Below are positions 6,780 to 13,827 of a stretch of 20,684 nucleotides of DNA, one piece after another. This DNA is from JAGXIT01 sp964393815. Lineage in GTDB: Bacteria; Patescibacteriota; Saccharimonadia; Saccharimonadales; UBA4665. Numbering within the stretch: position 1 is the first letter of the stretch; every line of letters starts with the position of its first letter. The notes below the pieces were generated by a model. That model saw nothing but the letters and a program-made list of their open reading frames with translations, ran no database searches and was not told where the DNA came from. The translations under genes and the position numbers were made by a program. The stretch lies in assembly GCA_964393815.1 (NCBI GenBank), contig CAYMUP010000015.1, forward strand, positions 1-20,684. Reading direction: 5' to 3'.

Positions 6780-6947
6780 CTAGGCTTGTTCGACTTGCTT
6801 CCTCATCTGCGTGAGCAACTCTGCCCGCTCGCGGTGCATGTGGTTGACCACGCTAGCCATCTTGTGGCCGTCGTACCGGTGGATTTGGCTGCGCGCCCGG
6901 CTACCCTCTTTTTTACGTTGGTGACGAAATTTTTCACTTAGTGACAT
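6780..6947 (-). CDS. Small basic protein, 55 aa, unknown
   Basis: The ATG at 6947 is preceded by AGGAGGT with 8 nt spacing, the strongest Shine-Dalgarno in the window, and by a TACAAT box at 6970-6975, giving a leader of about 15-20 nt. The frame ends at TAG (6780-6782) and a perfect terminator follows. The protein begins MSLSEKFRHQRKKEG, is rich in Arg, Lys, His and Gln, has no membrane segment or cysteines, and its C-terminal half (HMHRERAELLTQMRKQVEQA) should be helical. It could bind RNA or DNA, but I do not recognise a family. Complete expression signals make it a real gene despite its size. It follows the DUF2267 gene by 60 nt with its own promoter. Confidence 0.8.
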   Translation of the reverse strand: MSLSEKFRHQRKKEGSRARSQIHRYDGHKMASVVNHMHRERAELLTQMRKQVEQA

Positions 6948-6969
6948 TGGCTCGTACCTCCTAATTTTT

Positions 6970-6975
6970 ATTGTA
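6970..6975 (-). promoter_or_regulatory. -10 element of the 55-aa gene
   Basis: TACAAT on the minus strand, 22 nt before the ATG, with AGGAGGT in between. This is a conventional leadered gene, unlike many neighbours. Confidence 0.5.
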
Positions 6976-7007
6976 CTCGGGTTACGCTTATCGTGCCGTG
7001 AGAAAAC

Positions 7008-7373
7008 TCACGATTCCAACGTCACGACCATTTTGCGCGGTAACTCTTCCGTAATGTCTTTGACCGACTCGGTGTCAAACAGCTCGCAGATGGTCTGCCA
7101 AGCAGCCTTTATGTGCGTACGTGCGCGGTGCTCGTCGATGTCCTCGAGGTCCATGAGCTGGTCAATGATGTCCTCATCGATATGCGTGATGGTTGGCACC
7201 ATCTGCGCGGCATTTTGCAGTTCCATTGGCAGCTGGGCAGCAAAGCTCTGCCGCGTCGTGTCGCTGAGGTTGGCAGCGACGTTCTCTACCACCACCTCGA
7301 GTGCGTCTTGCGATTCGTCTTCACGCGCTCCGGCGATGGCTTTGATCTTGTGGATGATTGTGTGATATTTCAT
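7008..7373 (-). CDS. DUF2267 domain protein
   Basis: A 121-aa soluble acidic protein starting MKYHTIIHKIKA. It has the DUF2267 pattern of a helix, an ALEVVVENVAANLSD segment and then RQSFAAQLPMELQNA, which fits the family's ArdLaAQLP-type motif. Two helical repeats are typical of this family, whose function is unknown; in other bacteria it is sometimes near stress or transport genes. Upstream in-frame starts exist at 7400 (ATG) and 7412 (GTG). I prefer 7373 because the domain begins right there and AAAAGGGAAC precedes it as a weak ribosome binding site. It ends 60 nt before the 55-aa gene and is divergent from tmRNA. Confidence 0.75.
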   Translation of the reverse strand: MKYHTIIHKIKAIAGAREDESQDALEVVVENVAANLSDTTRQSFAAQLPMELQNAAQMVPTITHIDEDIIDQLMDLEDIDEHRARTHIKAAWQTICELFDTESVKDITEELPRKMVVTLES

Positions 7374-7505
7374 GTGATTCTTGTTCCCTTTTCCACTCAT
7401 ATCATGCACCACGAGCCTGAGAATTAACTATGAGTTTTGTTACAAATCAAACTGCTTTTGTTACTTGTCCACAGCCACTAGGTTTTGCCTACTTTTGGCG
7501 GGCAC

Positions 7506-7534
7506 TTGATAAGCATGAGCGTTTGTGCTATAAT
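7506..7534 (+). promoter_or_regulatory. Sigma70-type promoter of tmRNA
   Basis: TTGATA (7506-7511), 17 nt, TATAAT (7529-7534), with TG one base before the -10 (TGC-TATAAT). It is among the best promoters in the window, about 32 nt before the mature tmRNA 5' end. Confidence 0.85.
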
Positions 7535-7566
7535 GTAGATTCTACCCCCTAAAGGTAGTTAGTAAT

Positions 7567-7971
7567 GGGGCTGAATTTTAAGCTCGACGTTGGTACATTT
7601 TCGGTTTCGGTAGCAGGTCGCTTGTCAGCGTTATAGGCAACCAAGAATAGATGCAAATCCATTCAAACAACTAGCTTCTGCCGCTCGTGAGTTCTTCGCT
7701 TCAATGCGTCTGACTCCTGCGACAGCCGCAGTTACTGCTTAAGTTATACCTTGAGCAACGCCTTGGACGATTTCAGATAGCCTAAGATACGTTTTATTTT
7801 TCTGAATGCTCATCCGGTTGTATCTGGTCCGGATGCTAAGCCTAGGATTGCTCGTGTACGCGTTTGTCTGTTTTTTAAAAGTACACGCTATAGACCATAA
7901 AATAGACTAAACCTGTAGAGCCAAACTGATAAAACTAGCGGACGCGGGGGCGGTACCCGCCAGCTCCACCA
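7567..7971 (+). ncRNA. ssrA: tmRNA (transfer-messenger RNA)
   Basis: tmRNA rescues stalled ribosomes and tags the product for degradation. The 405-nt gene starts GGGGCTG and ends CAGCTCC-ACCA. These form the 7-bp acceptor stem with a G3-U70 pair for alanylation, and CTCGACG near the 5' end is the usual tmRNA signature. The tag frame starts at GCA (7653) and runs 29 codons to TAA (7740-7742); the peptide begins ANPFKQLA and ends ATAAVTA. Most tags are much shorter and end in ALAA-like residues. The T-arm stem GCGGG/CCCGC is intact but its loop is GGCGGTA, not TTCRANN, and the D-loop lacks the GG found in typical tmRNAs (TTTTAAGCTCGACG). Pseudoknots were not folded. The identification is firm; the odd loops are directly visible. 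Confidence 0.93.
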
Positions 7972-7987
7972 TTTGACTATAAAGAGA

Positions 7988-8009
7988 GATGGCTCGTAGC
8001 CGTCTTTTT
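7988..8009. terminator. Bidirectional terminator between tmRNA and the membrane-protein gene
   Basis: GATGGCT-CGT-AGCCGTC with a following TTTTTG on the plus strand and TCTCTTTA on the minus strand. It ends tmRNA and probably also the convergent gene that stops at 8022. Confidence 0.75.
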
Positions 8010-8021
8010 GTTTTAGAGCTT

Positions 8022-9002
8022 TTACCCGCGGGAGAGGCGGCGTTTGCGGTAGAAGACGGTAAGTACAGCGTAGTAGCCAAGCAACACACCAAAGCTTGAA
8101 AGCAACATGACTTCTAATAGCCCCAGGGGCAAAACGAGGTTAATCAGCCATGCTAGACCAAGCAGCACAGCCAGCACGCCGACAAGCGCAAAATGCAACC
8201 CGAGCAAAAAGAGTCGGCCACGCCTTAATGGCAACGCGTGGCTCCTCGCAATCGTTTCCTTTAGAGACAGCTGCTGTTCAAAAAGTGAAACTACGGGCAC
8301 CAAAGAGTAGTTCATCCCGCAGTACATCAACCACACAAGCGCTGCGATCATGGCATAGGGAAGAGTTTCTGTTATAACCGTGCTTGGTAGAGGTTGGAAA
8401 AGATAGCTAGTCGCGTAAAGTAGCCCAAGCAAGCCAACTGGCACAAACGTAATAGCTAGCGTCGTCACCCAAGCAGTGATCATTCGCAGACCATTATGAA
8501 ACCCGTAGCCTAGACTCTCCCGCAGTGAGCGGTATAGTTTGCGGTTAAGGCTCTGTATGAGTGATTGCATGATAGCCGCAGTCATAGCCGCCACTGACCA
8601 AACAACAAGTAGCGCAATGCCTGCCATCGCGAGCATTAGCACCGGTACAATTGCAAGTCCCACCATGCCGGTCACGCTCATGATGGCCTCCGACATAAAA
8701 TAAAGTATGTTTGCAGCGCTCGAGACTGCCATAAATCCAATGCAGAAGCTCGTTATAAGCAAAGCTCCGACGATATCTTCGTTGAGCCGTGAGGCACGGT
8801 AGACATCGCTAATTGCAGTCGTGAGATAGTATTGGCTTTTTTGCCACCGCGTCACTTTTGCCTGCTGGCGGCTAGCAGTGCGCAAAACTCGTCGCTCAAA
8901 GCGATCCATACGTTTCTGAGTATGGCGCGCAAAACGGCGCCATGGCTTCACATACCACTGAGGATTGTAACCTGTTTCTAGTAGTGTGCTGACGCTCTTC
9001 AC
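8022..9002 (-). CDS. Polytopic membrane protein, unknown function
   Basis: A 326-aa protein with a basic N-terminus of about 75 residues (RRFARHTQKRMDRFERR) followed by six likely membrane segments: about 80-105, 115-145, 175-200, 213-235, 265-290 and 292-315. It ends in a basic tail YRKRRLSRG, so by the positive-inside rule both ends should be cytoplasmic. The shape recalls small DUF-type or ABC-permease-like membrane proteins, but I see no signature motif or catalytic residues. It starts at GTG 9002, with AAGGA 9 nt upstream, and is transcribed from a near-consensus promoter at 9072-9100 that overlaps the end of ksgA. The untranslated leader is about 60 nt and contains a short hairpin (CACCT...AGGTG). 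No close partner gene points to a role. Confidence 0.8.
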   Translation of the reverse strand: MKSVSTLLETGYNPQWYVKPWRRFARHTQKRMDRFERRVLRTASRQQAKVTRWQKSQYYLTTAISDVYRASRLNEDIVGALLITSFCIGFMAVSSAANILYFMSEAIMSVTGMVGLAIVPVLMLAMAGIALLVVWSVAAMTAAIMQSLIQSLNRKLYRSLRESLGYGFHNGLRMITAWVTTLAITFVPVGLLGLLYATSYLFQPLPSTVITETLPYAMIAALVWLMYCGMNYSLVPVVSLFEQQLSLKETIARSHALPLRRGRLFLLGLHFALVGVLAVLLGLAWLINLVLPLGLLEVMLLSSFGVLLGYYAVLTVFYRKRRLSRG

Positions 9003-9071
9003 CTCTGCTTTTCCTTGTCTTACGATGAATTATGCTTGGCCACCAAAGGAGCCCACCTCATCAATAGGTGC

Positions 9072-9100
9072 ATTATAGCAAAGTTTTTCTTTTTTGTCAA
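9072..9100 (-). promoter_or_regulatory. Near-consensus promoter overlapping the ksgA stop codon
   Basis: TTGACA (9095-9100), 17 nt, TATAAT (9072-9077), with TG before the -10. The -35 overlaps the last codons and TGA of ksgA (9097-9099). It drives the membrane-protein gene, leaving a leader of about 60 nt with the hairpin arms CACCT and AGGTG. Confidence 0.85.
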
Positions 9101-9909
9101 GTTTGTTTACTAGAAATATAAAGATTGTGCCAATCTTCGAGTGATAACGCTTGGGCGCGAGTATTTTCTGTGATTTTTGCCACTGTCAGCATCTCTCGTA
9201 CCTGCTCTTTTGGTAGGTGAAGCCCTGCGCTCAGGCTATTTACGAGCGTTTTGCGCTTTTGACTAAAGCCAGCTTTGACTATATGGAAAAAGGCTTTCGG
9301 CTCAACATCGGCAAACAGCGGGGTTGGACGGCGACGCAGCTCCAAAACCTGACTATCCACCTTTGGGGGCGGTGTAAACAAGCTTGCGGGCACGAATGCC
9401 CCGAGTGACACTTCGCAGTAAAATTGTGCGCTTACACTGAGCAGCGACATCTGTCCAGGACGAGCGCAAACCCGCTCAGCCACCTCTTTTTGTATGAGCA
9501 GTGCTGCCCGGTCAAAAGGGTTCAGCGATTCTGAAAGCACACGGATGAGGTTGCTCGTTAGATAATACGGTATATTTGCCACTACCTTATAGCCTGCAGG
9601 AAGTTGTTGTAGGTTAAACCCTAAAATATCCCCTTCCACCACTGTCAAATTTTCTAAAAGTACCTTTTCTAGAGGACTGTCCTCTAGATGTCGCTTTAGG
9701 GTGGTGGCGAGAGCGTGGTCGAACTCTACGGCGGTGACATGTGCCCCGCGGGCGAGGAGTTTGGCGGTGAGGGTGCCAAGACCAGGACCGACTTCAAGTA
9801 CATTATCCCCTACCTGAACGACCGCGCTATCACAAATGCTCTCGAGCGTCGCGTCGTCGTGCAACCAATGCTGCCCGAGCGCTTTTTTTGGTACAACCTC
9901 ATCTTTCAC
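9097..9909 (-). CDS. rsmA: 16S rRNA (adenine1518/1519-N6)-dimethyltransferase
   Basis: RsmA (KsgA) dimethylates two adenines in helix 45 of 16S rRNA late in 30S assembly, using S-adenosylmethionine. Visible motifs are KKALGQHWL at the start, the SAM-binding VLEVGPGLGTLTAKLL, a VEFDHALA acidic turn, VVEGDIL, the catalytic NIPYYLTS (NxxY/F) and the C-terminal helical domain with FSQKRKTLVNSL. The frame could start at GTG 9930, but a TACAAT box (9916-9921) sits inside that extension and lies 6 nt before GTG 9909. I choose 9909, which yields 270 aa and begins VKDEVVPKKALGQ, just ahead of the conserved motif. Its last codons contain the promoter of the next gene. Confidence 0.93.
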   Translation of the reverse strand: MKDEVVPKKALGQHWLHDDATLESICDSAVVQVGDNVLEVGPGLGTLTAKLLARGAHVTAVEFDHALATTLKRHLEDSPLEKVLLENLTVVEGDILGFNLQQLPAGYKVVANIPYYLTSNLIRVLSESLNPFDRAALLIQKEVAERVCARPGQMSLLSVSAQFYCEVSLGAFVPASLFTPPPKVDSQVLELRRRPTPLFADVEPKAFFHIVKAGFSQKRKTLVNSLSAGLHLPKEQVREMLTVAKITENTRAQALSLEDWHNLYISSKQT

Positions 9910-9915
9910 CCTAGT

Positions 9916-9921
9916 ATTGTA
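9916..9921 (-). promoter_or_regulatory. -10 element of rsmA, decides the start
   Basis: TGG-TACAAT, then ACTAGG, then GTG (9909). The spacing is 6 nt, as for ddl, the hydrolase and pcrA. Confidence 0.5.
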
Positions 9922-10039
9922 CCAGTTCACTCATAGCCCTCATCGAAAGTTATATAGCATTCTTCGCCTACAGCTTATGAACGTCGAGAATTAAATGGTC
10001 TAGTACGCCCTAATTCGACACATAATTGCCCGTTTAATC

Positions 10040-10074
10040 AATCCCGTTTTTGAATTTACTTCAAAAACGGGATT
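10040..10074. repeat. Perfect 15-bp inverted repeat with 5-nt loop
   Basis: AATCCCGTTTTTGAA (10040-10054), TTTAC, TTCAAAAACGGGATT (10060-10074). No T tract follows on either strand. It lies in the 226-bp gap between rpf and rsmA, which otherwise holds only the rpf terminator. Confidence 0.9.
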
Positions 10075-10103
10075 ACAGTTAAGGGAAAAGCCCAGCGAAG
10101 CGT

Positions 10104-10128
10104 TAGGAAAAACCGCAGGTTTGTCCTA
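10104..10128 (-). terminator. Probable terminator of the rpf-like gene
   Basis: Minus strand: TAGGACAAACC, TGC loop, GGTTTTTCCTA, 11 positions with one mismatch, starting 7 nt after the stop codon. The T run is inside the stem, so efficiency is uncertain. Confidence 0.5.
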
Positions 10129-10135
10129 AATCTGT

Positions 10136-11356
10136 CTACCACCAGTGCTTACTAAGCCAAGCGTTATAAGCCCCTTGCCAGCTACCATACCGCCCGACGG
10201 CATAGCCAGTAAAGAACCTTGTCTGGCACACAGGGTCGCTCTGCCATCCTGGACAAACATTTGCGAGCTTACCAGCCGGACAAGCCTGTCCCAGACCGCC
10301 ACAACCACCTGCATTCATAGCCGCAGCATTCCATCTCGATTCACGAGAAAATATGTAGTCCACATAGGCGTAGTCATCTGGACTAATACCCGCCGCTGCC
10401 ATGACCGACACTTTATCGCCAGGGATGTTAGTGGTATTTCCGCGGGCGACTATCCGCTCGACTGGCTCTTTGATTGTTACCGATTGTAGTAGACGGCGAC
10501 TAACCTCTTTGCCGTTTTGGATGTTGATCTCATATGTGCGGCTCGCCCGCCCTGGGCTGCCCTCTTGGCGGACTGCCTGCGTACCAAATGAAAGTGAGGC
10601 GTCGATCACAGTTTTTGTTGGCGGAGCTACGTCTTCTTCAACCGTGATAGTCTGTATGCCATTGCGAATCACAGCTACCTTCAAACCAGCTACAAGTGGT
10701 GTCTCCATAGCTGGCTGCACTGTGTCATCTTTGCCCAGCACCACACCCCGACGTTTTAGCAACTCACTGACCGTCTGAGCACGTGTATGCACATCGTGTG
10801 TCGTGCCATACAGATCAAGCTGAATCTGTGTCGCCCGGTCTATAGAAATACGCTCACCGAGACTACCCTGCACCACAAAGTTGCTGGTTGGCTCGGCGCT
10901 CACATTGTCCTCGTTATAAAGATGGACGCCTGCCTGAGCAACAGCACTCCGCGGTGAACCGGCCGCCGCCGTTGCGTGTGTTTCTGCCCCGCCATCTACT
11001 ACCACCACTGGCTCTGCTCGGTACACATTGACCCGGAAGTTATCGCCAACAATCATCTCGTCTTGGCTCGGCTCTACCCTATCTCGCGAGCCAACTGGAA
11101 TCTTTTCGCGCTTTATGAACTCCCCTACTGTCTTTGCTCTGGTTGGGATGCTTTGGACTTTGCCGTCAATGCTGAGGCGGGCAATATAGCTGTCGTTTGG
11201 TCGAAGCGCGAGCTGTGGCGTGCCACCCCGAAGCGCAAGATAAAGAGCAGCCACGCCACAGATAGCCAGCACCACAAAAAGTACTGCGGGAAGTCCCATT
11301 GGGTGATGTTTGACGCGCCTCGCATGGTGAATGACTGTTTCTCTTGCTGCCCTCAT
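10136..11356 (-). CDS. Secreted or membrane-anchored DUF348-G5-Rpf/lysozyme-like peptidoglycan hydrolase
   Basis: A 406-aa cell-wall protein. A signal anchor lies at about 22-42 (basic residues, then AVLFVVLAICGVAALYLAL). Two ubiquitin-like DUF348 repeats follow (about 50-115 and 170-230), then a G5 domain (about 230-300, ITVEEDVAPP to IKEPVERIV), then a lysozyme/Rpf-like domain from about 325 to the end. The probable catalytic glutamate is Glu339 (FSRESRWN), followed by GGLGQACPAGKL and YGSWQGAYNAWLSKHWW, which match the resuscitation-promoting-factor/transglycosylase fold. Four cysteines in this domain (352, 359, 368, 377) suggest two disulfides after export. The same domain order occurs in YabE-type Firmicute proteins and actinobacterial Rpfs. 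It should cleave peptidoglycan glycan strands outside the membrane. The -10 (TGT-TATACT, 11370-11375) lies 13 nt before the ATG. Confidence 0.88.
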   Translation of the reverse strand: MRAARETVIHHARRVKHHPMGLPAVLFVVLAICGVAALYLALRGGTPQLALRPNDSYIARLSIDGKVQSIPTRAKTVGEFIKREKIPVGSRDRVEPSQDEMIVGDNFRVNVYRAEPVVVVDGGAETHATAAAGSPRSAVAQAGVHLYNEDNVSAEPTSNFVVQGSLGERISIDRATQIQLDLYGTTHDVHTRAQTVSELLKRRGVVLGKDDTVQPAMETPLVAGLKVAVIRNGIQTITVEEDVAPPTKTVIDASLSFGTQAVRQEGSPGRASRTYEINIQNGKEVSRRLLQSVTIKEPVERIVARGNTTNIPGDKVSVMAAAGISPDDYAYVDYIFSRESRWNAAAMNAGGCGGLGQACPAGKLANVCPGWQSDPVCQTRFFTGYAVGRYGSWQGAYNAWLSKHWW

Positions 11357-11563
11357 ATGTCTGCCCTACAGTATAACATTTTGGTACATTCACTCAGGCT
11401 TTCGCCTGGGATAGGCTTTTGATAGGGGTAAATTTCACCTCGTTGGCCGTATTACACTATGCAAGAGGTAGTATGTGAAAGATGCCTAAGTTGGGAAGAG
11501 AGGTGTTTACCAAATGCCGCTTTTGCTTATAACTCTTGTCCGTGAATGGCTGCTTCGAATTTT
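11357..11563. other. Intergenic region between pcrA and rpf
   Basis: It holds the rpf -10 (11370-11375) and a small GNRA hairpin CAGGC-GAAA-GCCTG (minus strand, about 11396-11409). I see no convincing gene. A 28-codon plus-strand frame at 11459-11545 lacks expression signals. Confidence 0.6.
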
Positions 11564-13774
11564 CTAGAGTTTTTCTAGAGGGGCGAAGGCAGTGTTGAGT
11601 TTTTTGAGCCCCTTACCCTTAAAATAGACGGCTGCCACGTCGCCATCGAGCTCCATGATGATCCCTTCACCGAAGACTTTGTGTGTCACTCGGTCGCCCT
11701 CCACATAGTCAACGACATAACGCGGTTCTTGAAATGAAGTGAAGCTGTTTTCGCCGCTTATCTGTTTTTCTGACTCATTTTCATCAAATGAAGTGAAATT
11801 GCCGCCACCAAAGGAGCTCGCTTGACGGTTCCCAAACGACGGCATAATGGTCGAAGATTCAACGTGAGCCGCCTCTATTTCACTTAAGAATCGACTGGGT
11901 ACGTTATGCTGTACACCACCGTAGAGAGCTCGCGACAGTGCGTACAGCAGGTAGAGCTCCTCGCGGGCGCGGGTCATGCCCACATAGCAAAGGCGCCGCT
12001 CTTCTTCCATCTCGTGCTGATCGTACAGGGCGCGGCTGTGCGGAAAGATGGTTTCCTCTAGCCCCAGCATAAAAACGACTGGAAACTCGAGACCTTTGGC
12101 AGAGTGCAGCGTCATGAGCGTGACGACATTGTCACCAAACTCGGCGTTGTCTAGGTCGCTAAAGAGCGCGATCTCCTCAAGCAATCCCTCTAATCCTAGA
12201 GCTTGATAGCCCGCAGCGACGCCTACCAGCTCACGCACGTTTTCTTGCCGACTTTCGGCCTGCGGCGTTTTGTCGTCGAGGTACTCCATATAGCCGAGTT
12301 GCTTGACTAGACTGTCTATGATCATGTCGGGCGCGACTTCGTCCATCTGCGAGCGTAGTGAGGCCAGCAAGCGAGCGAGCTCGGCTAGACCCTTTCTTCC
12401 CTTTGGGGTCAGCCCCATGACCGCACCTGCATCTGCGAGCGCCCCACTCAGCGGCAGGCCCGTAACCGACATGTGAGTATAAAAAGCCTGCAGGCTCTTG
12501 GCGCCCAGCCCCCGCGCTGGGACATTGACGATGCGTTCAAAACTAGCCATATCGTCTGGCTGGTAAAGAAGCCGCAAATACGCCAGCAGATCTTTGATTT
12601 CTTTGCGGTCATAAAAGCGCACGCCACCGACAATACGATAGGGGATACCGTACTGGATAAAAACCTCTTCGATGACGCGGCTCTGCGCATTGGTGCGGTA
12701 CAGCACTGCATAGTCTTTGTACTGGCGAGCTCCGAGGTCAACATTGTTTTTTATCACCCGCATGAGCATTTCTGCCTCGGCGCGCTCGGTCATCACCTGC
12801 GTAAGCTGCACTGGTTTACCCTCACCCGCCGCCGTCCAGAGCTCTTTGTCGCTGCGCTGGGTGTTACGCGTAACCACGCCGTGTGCTGCACCCAGTATGT
12901 GACCAGTGCTGCGGTAATTTTGCTCGAGTTTTATAACCGCGCTTTCAGGATAATCTCGCTCAAAACGAAGAATGTTGCGAAAATCTGCGCCACGCCAACT
13001 GTATATCGACTGCCAGTCGTCACCGACAACCGCCAGGTTCTGACGGTCATTTACCAACAGCTGCACCAGCTTATACTGCGCAGCATTGGTATCTTGGTAT
13101 TCGTCGATCATGATGTGGCTCAGCTGATTGCGCCACTTTTCGCGCACTTCTTTGTGGGCCTCTAGCATCTGCACAGTTCGCCAAATGAGGTCGTCAAAAT
13201 CGAGCGCTTTGGCCTCACGGAGCGCCGCTTGGTAGCGCGGATACACTTCGGCCGTTATCTGCGACGCAGGGCTACTGGCGCTGGTACGGTATTCATCTGG
13301 GCCTATCATCTCGTTTTTGGCACTACTAATGAGGCCAGCGATGGTGCGAGCCGGAAACGACTTTTCGTCGACATGCAGTTCTTTGCAAATGCGCTTTACG
13401 GTTGCCTGGCGATCGGCCTCGTCATAAATGACATAAGAGCGTGGAATGCCGATGTACTCACCGTCCATGCGCAGCAGCCGCACGCAAATGGAGTGAAATG
13501 TACCCATCCAGGGCATAAACCGCCGGTCGGCTGCGTTTTGATCGAGCAGTTTCGCTACGCGTTCGCGCATCTCGCGAGCGGCTTTGTTAGTAAAAGTCAC
13601 GGCGAGGATGCTATACGGCGTCGCCTGGTGCGTCGCGATAAGATAGGCGATGCGGTGGGTGAGAACCTTGGTCTTACCACTTCCTGCCCCAGCCTGAATT
13701 AGTAGTGGCCCATCAGTCGTTTCGACCGCTCGGCGCTGCTCTGGATTTAACCCCTCCAAAAGTTTTTCTTGCAC
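11564..13774 (-). CDS. pcrA: UvrD/PcrA-type superfamily 1 DNA helicase
   Basis: An ATP-driven 3'-5' DNA helicase for repair and replication-fork maintenance. The 736-aa protein has all SF1A motifs in order: Q-motif region LNPEQRRAVE, Walker A GAGSGKTKVL, AVTFTNKAAREM, MIDEYQDTN (motif II), VGDDWQSIYSWRGA (motif III), LEQNYRST (IV), TLHSAKGLEFPVVF (V) and RRLCYVGMTRARE (VI). After about residue 640 comes a low-complexity linker with two FTSF peptides, then a C-terminal beta domain (GDRVTHKVFGEGII) typical of PcrA. It starts at GTG 13774. TAAAAT (13781-13786) is 6 nt before it, and AGGTGG abuts the codon too closely to work as a Shine-Dalgarno. It has no operon partner. Confidence 0.95.
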   Translation of the reverse strand: MQEKLLEGLNPEQRRAVETTDGPLLIQAGAGSGKTKVLTHRIAYLIATHQATPYSILAVTFTNKAAREMRERVAKLLDQNAADRRFMPWMGTFHSICVRLLRMDGEYIGIPRSYVIYDEADRQATVKRICKELHVDEKSFPARTIAGLISSAKNEMIGPDEYRTSASSPASQITAEVYPRYQAALREAKALDFDDLIWRTVQMLEAHKEVREKWRNQLSHIMIDEYQDTNAAQYKLVQLLVNDRQNLAVVGDDWQSIYSWRGADFRNILRFERDYPESAVIKLEQNYRSTGHILGAAHGVVTRNTQRSDKELWTAAGEGKPVQLTQVMTERAEAEMLMRVIKNNVDLGARQYKDYAVLYRTNAQSRVIEEVFIQYGIPYRIVGGVRFYDRKEIKDLLAYLRLLYQPDDMASFERIVNVPARGLGAKSLQAFYTHMSVTGLPLSGALADAGAVMGLTPKGRKGLAELARLLASLRSQMDEVAPDMIIDSLVKQLGYMEYLDDKTPQAESRQENVRELVGVAAGYQALGLEGLLEEIALFSDLDNAEFGDNVVTLMTLHSAKGLEFPVVFMLGLEETIFPHSRALYDQHEMEEERRLCYVGMTRAREELYLLYALSRALYGGVQHNVPSRFLSEIEAAHVESSTIMPSFGNRQASSFGGGNFTSFDENESEKQISGENSFTSFQEPRYVVDYVEGDRVTHKVFGEGIIMELDGDVAAVYFKGKGLKKLNTAFAPLEKL

Positions 13775-13780
13775 CCACCT

Positions 13781-13786
13781 ATTTTA
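13781..13786 (-). promoter_or_regulatory. -10 element of pcrA, 6 nt from GTG
   Basis: TGC-TAAAAT (extended -10 form), then AGGTGG and GTG (13774). Confidence 0.5.
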
Positions 13787-13827
13787 GCAGAACACTGGTT
13801 AGAAAATTGTCCCAACTAGTATTTTGT

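Noticed and set aside
7907..8092. 61-codon minus-strand frame over the tmRNA 3' end
   Set aside because: It is antisense to the tmRNA acceptor domain and overlaps the terminator and the membrane-protein gene.
11459..11545. 28-codon cysteine-rich plus-strand frame (MQEVVCERCLSWEERC...)
   Set aside because: No ribosome binding site, and the -10-like TACACT abuts the ATG with no spacing. Length is within chance expectation.
12473..13165. 230-codon plus-strand frame antisense to pcrA
   Set aside because: It lies opposite a helicase with all SF1 motifs, and its translation looks like a random mirror of that gene.
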